Source: Camarhynchus parvulus | Taxonomy: Eukaryota > Chordata > Aves > Passeriformes > Thraupidae | Assembly (NCBI RefSeq): GCF_901933205.1 | Contig: NC_044582.1 | Span: 19,691,820 to 19,755,819 of the forward strand | Length of the DNA: 64,000 nt | Direction: 5' to 3' | Notes under the pieces: generated by a model | What the model was told of the DNA's origin: nothing | Database searches by the model: none | What the model saw: only the letters and a program-made list of their open reading frames with translations | In this document: piece by piece, positions 55,205 through 64,000 of the stretch | Position numbering within the stretch: the first letter of the stretch is position 1 | Layout of the letters: every line of letters starts with the position of its first letter | Translations under genes and position numbers: made by a program

Positions 55205-57255
55205 CGGCGGCAGCGGCACAAAGCCCGGCTCGGAGCTGGGGTGCAGCCCATCCCGGCACAAAGCCCGGCTGGGAGCTGGGGTGCAGCCCATCCCGGCACA
55301 AAGCCCGGCTCGGAGCTGGGGTGCAGCCCATCCCGGCACAAAGCCCGGCTGGGAGCTGGGGTGCAGCCCATCCCGGCACAAAGCCCGGCTGGGAGCTGGG
55401 GTGCAGCCCATCCACCCCGGCACAAAGCCCGGCTGGGAGCTGGGGTGCAGCCCATCCATCCCGGCACAAAGCCCGGCTGGGAGCTGGGGTGCAGCCCATC
55501 CATCCCGGCACAAAGCCCGGCTCGGAGCTGGGGTGCAGCCCATCCATCCCGGACAAAAAGGCAGCTGGGGTGCAGCCATCCGGCACAAAGCCCGCTCAGT
55601 GGGGTGCAGCCCATCCACCCCGCACAAGCCGGCAGTGGTCAGCCCACACCCGTGGTGACCACCTGGTATAAAGGGTGCCCCGGCACAAAGCCCGGCTCGA
55701 GCTGGGGTGCAGCCCTCCCGCACAAAGCCGGCTCAGAGCTGGGGTGCAGCCCATCCACCCCGGCACAAAGCCCGGCTGGGAGCTGGGGTGCAGCCCATCC
55801 ATCCCGGCACAAAGCCCGGCTTGGAGCTGGGGTGCAGCCCACCCATCCCGGCACAAAGCCCGGCTGGGAGCTGGGGTGCAGCCCATCCCGGCACAAAGCC
55901 CGGCTCAGAGCTGGGGTGCAGCCCATCCACCCCGGCACAAAGCCCGGCTGGGAGCTGGGGTGCAGCCCATCCATCCCGGCACAAAGCCCGGCTTGGAGCT
56001 GGGGTGCAGCCCATCCCCGGCACAAAGCCGCTGGGGTGCAGCCCATCGGCACAAAGCCCGTGACTGGGGTGCAGCTCGCTGGGGTGCAGCCCATCACCCC
56101 GGCACAAAGCCCGGCTGGGAGCTGGGGTGCAGCCCATCCATCCCGGCACAAAGCCCGGCTCAGAGCTGGGGTGCAGCCCATCCCGGCACAAAGCCCGGCT
56201 CGGAGCTGGGGTGCAGCCCATCCCGGCACAAAGCCCGGCTCAGAGCTGGGGTGCAGCCCATCCACCCCGGCACAAAGCCCAGCTGGGAGCTGGGGTGCAG
56301 CCCATCCATCCCGGCACAAAGCCCGGCTTGGAGCTGGGGTGCAGCCCATCCATCCCGGCACAAAGCCCGGCTGGGAGCTGGGGTGCAGCCCGCCCATCCC
56401 GGCACAAAGCCCGGCTCAGAGCTGGGGTGCAGCCCATCCATCCCGGCACAAAGCCCGGCTGGGAGCTGGGGTGCAGCCCATCCATCCCGGCACAAAGCCC
56501 GGCTCAGAGCTGGGGTGCAGCCCATCCACCCCGGCACAAAGCCCGGAGCTTGGGGGCCACAAACCGGCTCGAGCTGGGGTGCAGCCCATCCCGGCACAAA
56601 GCCCGGCTGGGAGCTGGGGTGCAGCCCATCCACCCCGGCACAAAGCCCGGCTCGGAGCTGGGGTGCAGCCCATCCACCCCGGCACAAAGCCCGGCTCGGA
56701 GCTGGGGTGCAGCCCATCCCGGCACAAAGCCCGGCTGGGAGCTGGGGTGCAGCCCATCCACCCGGCACAAAGCCCGGCTCGGAGCTGGGGTGCAGCCCAT
56801 CCCGGCACAAAGCCCTTACATAATCCGGCACAAAGCCCGGCTGGGAGCTGGGGTGCAGCCCATCCATCCCGGCACAAAGCCCGGCTCGGAGCTGGGGTGC
56901 AGCCCATCCATCCCGGCACAAAGCCCGGCTGGGAGCTGGGGTGCAGCCCATCCACCCCGGCACAAAGCCCGGCTGGGAGCTGGGGTGCAGCCCATCCCAG
57001 CACAAAGCCCGGCTCGGAGCTGGGGTGCAGCCCATCCACCCCGGCACAAAGCCCGGCTCAGAGCTGGGGTGCAGCCCGCCCATCCCGGCACAAAGCCCGG
57101 CTGGGAGCTGGGGTGCAGCCCATCCCGGCCCAAAGCCCGGCTCAGAGCTGGGGTGCAGCCCGCCCATCCCGGCACAAAGCCCGGCTCGGAGCTGGGGTGC
57201 AGCCCATCCATCCCGGCACAAAGCCCGGCTCGGAGCTGGGGTGCAGCCCGCCCAC
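55205..57255. repeat. 40/44-bp minisatellite, about 48 copies, intron 1
   Basis: Units of CCCGGCACAAAGCCCGGCT, then GGGAG, CGGAG, CAGAG or TGGAG, then CTGGGGTGCAGCCCAT, with an optional extra four bases (CCAT or CCAC) that make 40- or 44-bp units. CpG-containing and stop-free in all frames. Copies at 55545-55740, 56015-56100, 56540-56580 and 56810-56830 are garbled by many small deletions. Confidence 0.93.
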
Positions 57256-59754
57256 CCCCGGCTGCTCCACGGCGCTGAATTATCCCCATCATCCATCCGG
57301 GAGAGCAGCATTGTCACGGATCCTCCCGCCGGGCAGCCTGAGACAGCCGCTCCTCTAACATATGCTTCACCCCACTGATTTGTGACAAGTGAGAAAATAT
57401 GCTTGGCAACAAAAGCCATTATTTTCTCACAACTGGGATTAGACCCAATAGTTCATTGCAAATATAGCACAGCAAGCTGGACTCAGGGAGGATCCAATTC
57501 TTACACAAATACAGAAGACACTAGAAAGGCCATTTGACTCTCAGTTGTTTTTATGCCCCCTTCAGAGCATCCCTGTGCTGCCTTCCCTAAAAGTCCAGCC
57601 CTCTCCATAACAGACACACCTTGGGTGCATTTTCCAGCGCTTTGTCACCCCACGTTTGACCAGCACACGCGGTTTCCCCTGGGAGAGCCCTCACGCACAC
57701 TGGGAGCTGATGCTTTCCTGGATCCATTGTGGAACACCAGCCAGTGTTCCAACAGGAGAACCCCAGCTGCGGGCAGTGAAGCCAGCACAGCCCCGGAGCG
57801 CTGGGCTCTCGCTGCCCTGCCCAGGAGCCGGGCTCAGTCCCAGGCTGGGTCCCAGGCTGGCAGGGCGTTTTTCAGAGCCCACACGTGTCCCTGGCAGGGC
57901 TGGGTACCGCGGGCACTGCCTTCCCTGCACAGCAGCTCCAGGGCTGGGAGCAGCAGCAGAGGGATGCAAGGGATGGGCTGCCACAGGACCATCGCCTTCC
58001 CGGCAGGGCTGCAGCCAGGAGAGGCTTTGTCCGGCCCCAGCAGTGACAGCACTGCGCCTGAACAGCCAAGGAGCTGCAGGCCCACGGCCTGGGGCATCCA
58101 CAGACAAATGCCCGGGGTGCCTCCATCAGGGCTGTGGAGCAGCCGGAGGGGGCCTGCAGGGAAAGCAAACAGCCCAAAGCTGCCCCAGCCTCCCCTCTCC
58201 TTCCTTCCGTGTGATTAGTAACATCACCGCCTAGACAAAGACAAGAGATACAGCTCCTGGTAAAACAAAGAACAAGACAAGCCTTTTATCTGAAACGAGT
58301 GCTCCCGTTTAAAAAAAAAAAAAAAAAAGAAAGAAAAGAGAAAGGAAAACACTTCCCTCCAGTATGAAAACAACTCCAGTGGCACTGGCATTTTTCAGGT
58401 ATTTTCATGTGCGTCTGTAATCCCCAGCCCGTGCCGCAGCCCTTCGTGTGCACAGCCCCAGTTTTCCCTTGTACCCACACCAAGCCCCCACACCGCGACT
58501 TGCTGGGCTGTGAGGCAACAACTTCATCTGCAACCCCTCCGAAGGGAAGTGAAAGTGTAAGATATGGCATCTTGAACCCAGGGACTTCTCTCCTGGGAAA
58601 TCCCTGCCCTGGAGCAGCCCCTCGTTTAATGCAAAGGGCAAAGGAAGATGAGAACAGCCCCTCAATGTCCAAGAACAAATACCACAGCTGACAGGGTGAC
58701 AATGAAGCCTTGGAATGATTAATAATGAGCTTAGCAAGCACAAGAAGAAGGTGGCAAAGCTGTGTCACCGAGAGGCACAGCACCAGCAGTCCCACACGCT
58801 GCTCCCTTCCCTCTCCTGTCCTTGCACACGATGGTGGCCGCTGCTGCCAAGGCGGTAGCATTTGTCATAGACTTTGATACTCCACATCCACAGGAGCTAC
58901 TGACAGCAGATTTTCCTTAAAAACTGTCTCTGAATGCAGATCTGAAAGCAGCCAGCCTGGCTCGTGAGGAGGCAGCAGGGAACAATGAGTGTTTGGGGTA
59001 AAGCAGAGCACCCAGTTCCTTCCACAGGCAGCGCTGCCTGCATGACAGCCCGAGCTCCTGGGACACCAAGAACCAAAAACCAACCAAAGCAATCCAAACA
59101 GTGGGTACTGTTAACTTCAGCTGAGCCTCAAGGCCGAACTTCCCACAGATCAAGAGTGAGAACAGATATAATGGCGTGCTGCAATTATGTCAAATTTAGA
59201 ACAGAAACAGCGCTTCAAACCACACATCACGTGTGCCAGATGGGAGGAGAGCTGGCCAGAGTGCCCAGACCAGGCCCCAGTGCCAACCACAGCTTCCCTG
59301 GCTTTGGAGCAGCTGGGCAGCCGCCTCTCCAGGTCTCTCTCATGTCCTGGACAATGCTGTCCAGGGATGCCACCGTCCTTCCTCTCTGACGCTAAGGAGA
59401 GGGCAAACCTGCTTGCAGAAGAAATCCTCATTAGCATGGGAGCTGGTTTGTTTCACTCTGCATCACTCACAGAAACGAGCCAGACTGACCCAAAGTGGTT
59501 CTTTTCCCTGCCTCTCTCTGTGAAGAGAGGCACGGGCAGAGCTGGAGCCTGGCAGCAGGTACTGACCCAGGTCCTTGTGAAATGCAGGGCACAGGACCAG
59601 CCCAGGCACAGCACAGCTCCACGCTGTGTCCCCTCCAGGGAGCACCCAAGGCTCCAGAGCCACCCCAGCTCTCTGCTCCACTCAATCCTTGTGTGCTTCG
59701 GCTCAAGGTTCATGTCAGCAGACAGGTCTGTGCCAGCCCACCAGGCCTGGCAGG

Positions 59755-59832
59755 GACCCCGCACAGGGACCTCACACAGGGACCCTGCAACAGGGACCCC
59801 GCACAGGGACCCCCGCACAGGGACCCCGACCC
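59755..59832. repeat. 15-bp GCACAGGGACCCC tandem repeat
   Basis: Five to six units of roughly 15 bp built on CACAGGGACCC(C), slightly variable, in intron 1. Confidence 0.8.
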
Positions 59833-61497
59833 CAGCCGCAGCGAGAGGGCTGGCGTGGGGGAAGCCCCTGGCCTGGGCTGCAGCATCCTCCATCTCCTTT
59901 TCCCACAGCCCCTGGCACCTCCTCGTTTCCCTGGGAACAGAGACTCATCCACTTGTAATTCACAGCCTGAACTGGTCACATCTGCTGCCACTTTTGTCTG
60001 ACTGCGAGCAGCACCGAGGGAGTAAATCTCATTTATTGTCCCTGCACCCTGTTGTCTGGCTATGTGGCCGTGCACTGATCATGCTGATCAGTGGGAGGAA
60101 GAATTTACAGGGCTGAAGGCAGAGCGAGACCCCAGAAATGCTCATTAAAAAAGACTTGGAGGAGGCTGGGGTTGGTTTTGTTGTTTGAATTTGGGTTTGT
60201 TTGTTTTGGGGTTTTCGGTGTTACATTAAAGAAGCCAAACTTTAAAGAGGTGCACCCCAAACCTCTAGCATTCCAAGATCCCTGGTAATCCCCTGTTTGG
60301 TGCCTGTGTCTTTGGAGAGCCCCTTGTGCCCCACAGCCAGCACTTCTGCCCAAGTGAGCTCTGTCCCCAGGAGGAGAAGGGGAAGGCAGAACTGCTGCCT
60401 TTGCTGAGTTTGTGCCCCCTCTGGTTTTGCCTGTCAGGAACACAAGGGATGCAAAAAAGCATTAAAGAGAAAGAACCAAACAGATCTCTTGTATCTGTTC
60501 ATGATTTAAGAAGAGCAAAGGAAGCGTCTCAAAACCAGATGGTGGCTTTTTCCCCAGAGAAAACAGCTCTTCTGCCTGCCCTCCTGCACAGCCGGCAGGA
60601 GCTCCAGACCCCGCATCTGTCCACTTGGGAGGCACCGGGATGGCTGGAGAAAGGCTTTCACCAGCCAAAATGATGTAACCGGAGCTCCGGGCTTGCGGCT
60701 ATTAAGATGCAAAGGAGAATGTATTCAAACTGGAAAAGAAAGAGCTGAACAAGAATGTGAATCCTGCCCTGAGCCACTGAGATGGAATAAAGGAGAAGAT
60801 CATTAAACGGTTCACTTCAGCACCTCACATTCCTTAATCCAGGCATGGAAAGATTTCACAGATCATTAACAGAGTGGGGCTTTGCAGACAGTTCCTAGAG
60901 TCAGCCCCTTGTATCTGTGCAAGTTCCCCAACCCCTGTACAGCCCTAACAGGATCAAATATTATACACACAAATCAGAGCAGATTACCCAGCAGTGCCTT
61001 CTGGCCTGAAAAATCTGTGCATTCATGGATCCACTGAACCAATTCTCTTCCAGAGTAATACTTTACATGCATTAAAAACACAGGATAATTCCTTTTAAGA
61101 ACTTTTCATCTCACATCTCAAAGTATCCTATAAGCCTCAACATCTTCCAGAAAGAGGGATGGATTGGATTACAACCTAATTTTACAGATAGGATAAAACA
61201 AGTCTTTCCTTGGGCATCTCTGCCATTGCTGTTTCCCACTGTGCCTTTCTGCAGTGAAGATGGGCCTGAACTTCACTTCAAGGCCAAACTGCTCCCAGTC
61301 TGAAGGGACACAGAAAACAACAAGAAAAACAAATTCCAAAGCAGTAAACTCAAACTGAGGAACCTGTAGGAATGGGCAACTCCAACAGCAGCAGTTGCCC
61401 AATTTCTGTTATTTGTTTGATTTAATGTTCCTAAAAATATCACAGGCAGCTGGCTCCCTGGGCCCTGTGCCTGGCACGGCCAGCTTCACACTGCGCC

Positions 61498-61600
61498 TCT
61501 GACCAAAACCTCCTGGGCATCTCCAGGGTCTGATCCAGCTCCCTGCTGTGCCTCCAGACCAAAACCTCCGAGCATTCCTGGAGCCTGATCATGCTTCCTT
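61498..61600. repeat. Two-copy direct duplication of about 57 bp
   Basis: GACCAAAACCTCC followed by GCAT..CC.GG..CTGATC occurs twice, about 57 bp apart, in intron 1. Confidence 0.6.
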
Positions 61601-63209
61601 TGGAGCATGTCCTCATCACCCAGAAATGCTGTTCTTCCATGTCCTCTTGGCTAACTGTCTCCACCGTGCTTTTTCAATCTCAGCACAAGGACCTGGCCAA
61701 AGCCAAGAGCATCCCTGTGGGATGCTCCTCATCAGCACTGACCAGGAAAGCCTCAGCTGCTGCCAGGGAATCAACAGTGCTGCTTCCTTCAGAGGCTCTG
61801 CCTCAGAGATCAGCAAAACGTCAGCCCAAGGCTGACACTGCTCTTCACTGCTCCTCCTCTCCAGAAAAAGCACAACATTGCAATAGCAAGGGAAAGCTGC
61901 GCCGTGACCAATGGAAGTGCATCATCTGTCACTGGATCCAGCCAGCCTGGAACTTGCAGAGAGGAAGCATAAACGTAGGGAGGATTTCACCTTCCCAAGA
62001 ACCAGCACGACCCTCCCCAAAGGCTGCAAACACAGCCTCAGGCAGCACCAGCGGTCTTGGGGTGTTTCAGGGTGAATAAAGACCTGCAGAACCTCACTAC
62101 TGCAGCGCAGAAGGATGGATATTCACATGGATATTCAGAAGGTAACAGACATGCAATGGAGCATCCAGCAGACTGTCTCCAAAGGGCTTTCCACACCAGA
62201 CAGGATCCAGCCCAATACTTCACAACCTCCTCATGAATTCATCATTTACTATAGACCTGGAGCAAGTTCCAGACTGCAGACAGCTTAGCTTGAGGCTAAT
62301 AATATGTTCCACATTGGGATCACTGGGTTGTGCAGCTGCCACCCACAAAGCAGAGATTATTAATTCCTTCAGTATGAAGTGATTGTGCTCCTGCCTTCTA
62401 AAGAAGGGTAAATCAGCATAAAGCATATTGTCTGCTCTCACCATCTTCCCCAGCATCCTATTTATTAGTGGGTGCAGAACCAGATGGTTATAGATAAACA
62501 ACACCAAAGAAAATACGGAAATAGCCTGGTGTAGTACAGGAGCGTTAAATTCTCACTCAGAAATAAGAAAGGGCATTAAAGGAACTTGGGCAGCTCCAGG
62601 GGAAGCGAGCCAGCAGACAAATGCAATCCATGTGCACCAGCGTGCACAGCTTTTCCTGAAGCGCTATCAGGACAGAAAGGGCTCCTGCAGCTACAGCTCT
62701 GGCTAAAGTCAGCTGTCACTGCAGGTGTCCATCACTTCCAGAAAATAATCCCTCAGATATTTCAGCTGATTTCCTTGGTATGCACAGCAGAGCTGCTGCA
62801 GCACTGCTCCTGCAGGACTCTCCTGCCATGCTTGCTTCATGTCACATGCGTATGGAAGAGAAGATATAGATGTAAACATCCCAGCATTCCTTCTATCAAA
62901 GCACTGTTTTCTTCAAAAATCCCCTCTTTCTCTTCTGTTCCCACTCTGATGTGCAGAGTGGGAATTCACTCTGAATTCACATCCCTTCATACAAGGAAAA
63001 GTACGGGGCTTGCAGCGTGGTTGAGACACAGCCAGGTTAACAGCGGTCACTGAAATGAAGAAATGCATCATCCTGGTGGGGGGAGCCAATAAAGACTGGC
63101 ATTTGTTTATTTATGTCAACTGTTACTGAGGGCAGACTAAGCCTTGTTCAGATCTCCCCGACAGGGTCAGCTGGCAGGTGCCATGGCCTGGCCCAGGGGT
63201 GCTGGGTGA

Positions 63210-63412
63210 GGAGGCACCGTGGGATGGGCTGGGGCAGCCTGTGCCCCGTGCTGGGGCAGCCTGTGCCCCGTGGGATGGGCTGGGGCAGCCTGTGCCCCGT
63301 GCTGGGGCAGTCTGTGCCCCATGGGATGGGCTGGGGCAGCCTGTGCCCCGTGCTGGGGCAGCCTGTGCCCCGTGGGATGGGCTGGGGCAGCCTGTGCCCC
63401 TGGCAGGGTTTG
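63210..63412. repeat. 22/29-bp minisatellite in intron 1
   Basis: About eight units of CTGGGGCAGCCTGTGCCCC plus GTG, with a GGATGGG insert in alternating units (22 and 29 bp, paired to 51). Order is regular, so the true period is the 51-bp pair. Confidence 0.88.
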
Positions 63413-64000
63413 GCAGCCATGCCTGAGCCCTGGGCTATGGACACAGCTGCCTCTCCTGTACAGCACTGCTGCCACACTGCCCTGCCTTCACCTGCAGCTG
63501 CAGTCCAGCAGAACTCCTGCACCGCTCACGTGCAGTGGCTGTGCTCCAGCTGGCAGCAGGAGTGCTCACCCACAAGGCCACGCTGATGCACAAAGGGGCT
63601 CCATGGGGACAACGCTGGCCGAGCTCAGCAGAGAGCCCGGTCCTTTGCATGCCACAGAGCTGCTGTCTGCCTCTCTCCTAGCTCCCTCCTGAGCAGACTG
63701 CTAATTGCTCCTGATTTTTGCTCTTCTAAAATAAGCTCAGACCGCAATCTGCATAAATGCTGCAGAAAGAGTAATGAACTGCCCGCCCACCTGAAATTCA
63801 GACTGGAGCAGAACACACAGGAGACAGAAGGATGGAAGGAGCCACCAGCAACCCTCATCGTGCCACTGCCACCCCATCTGAGGACAGGGAGAGCAGGGGG
63901 GACATGGGGACTGTTCCAAATAAAGCCATGGATTTCTACCTAAACTAAGGGCTGAAAACAAAGACTAGATGGAAGCACAAGAAGCACTGGATCATTCTGG

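Larger units (their letters stand above)
52372..64000 (-). other. SRGAP3 intron 1 (partial)
   Basis: At least 11.6 kb, running off the right edge. No sequence encoding the expected exon 1 peptide and no promoter-like CpG island were found, in keeping with the very long intron 1 of mammalian SRGAP3. Holds the 40/44-bp minisatellite, smaller arrays at 59755 and 63210, an A-tract at 58311-58329, and unassigned sequence. Confidence 0.7.

Noticed and set aside
54947..57358. Long open frames in the intron 1 repeat as a repetitive protein gene
   Set aside because: Unit is stop-free in every frame on both strands, lengths of 40/44 bp change frame, no promoter, splice or conserved domain, and it lies in an intron.
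58311..58329. A-tract as the tail of a processed pseudogene
   Set aside because: The sequence before it matches no known mRNA, and no target-site duplication was found.
35340..63412. Tandem repeats as CRISPR arrays
   Set aside because: There are no unique spacers between units and no cas genes. The genome is a vertebrate one.
52372..64000. SRGAP3 exon 1 within the window
   Set aside because: No minus-strand sequence encoding the expected KKDKEIIAEYE peptide was seen, and no promoter-type CpG island occurs there.

Overview
This window is bird nuclear DNA. The evidence is a gene-dense, GC-rich layout with short introns, several CR1 LINE tails (the dominant avian retroposon, in both orientations), an avian-type LTR fragment, many GC-rich minisatellites, and conserved order of two genes known from human 3p25. 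The LTR type suggests Neoaves, possibly a passerine. The species cannot be named from the sequence.

Two genes are visible, both on the minus strand. At the left edge (1-58) are the first 19 codons of RAD18, the E3 ubiquitin ligase of post-replication repair, followed by its GC-rich promoter (about 59-560). After roughly 10 kb of intergenic DNA comes SRGAP3 (WRP, srGAP3), which fills the rest of the window. Its coding exons 2 to 22 run right to left from 52371 to 14797. All 21 exons can be placed on GT-AG junctions and join in frame into 1078 residues. With the usual 22-codon exon 1, which should lie beyond 64000, this gives about 1100 residues, against 1099 in human as I remember it. The gene encodes an extended F-BAR domain (exons 2-12), a RhoGAP domain with its arginine finger (exons 13-17), an SH3 domain (exon 19) and a Ser/Pro/Arg-rich disordered tail (exons 20-22). 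A 3' UTR of about 4.3 kb probably ends near 10525.

Layout by region: 1-560 RAD18 start and promoter; 560-9520 intergenic, with an LTR fragment at 2536 and a perfect hairpin at 3025; 9521-10160 a G-quadruplex-prone tract, a CTCF-like motif and a CpG-rich patch not tied to any known gene; 10525-14796 SRGAP3 3' UTR, including a 12-copy 63-69 bp minisatellite; 14797-52371 exons 22 to 2; 52372-64000 part of intron 1. Five introns carry large minisatellites (introns 16, 6, 3, 2 and 1). Some of these arrays contain garbled copies that look like assembly error. Long open frames inside the arrays are artefacts of stop-free repeat units.

No mobile gene system, CRISPR array, tRNA, rRNA or unknown protein-coding gene was found. 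The most unusual content is the set of minisatellites (especially the palindrome-bearing 3' UTR array and the 105-bp higher-order repeat in intron 6) and the possible boundary element between RAD18 and SRGAP3.
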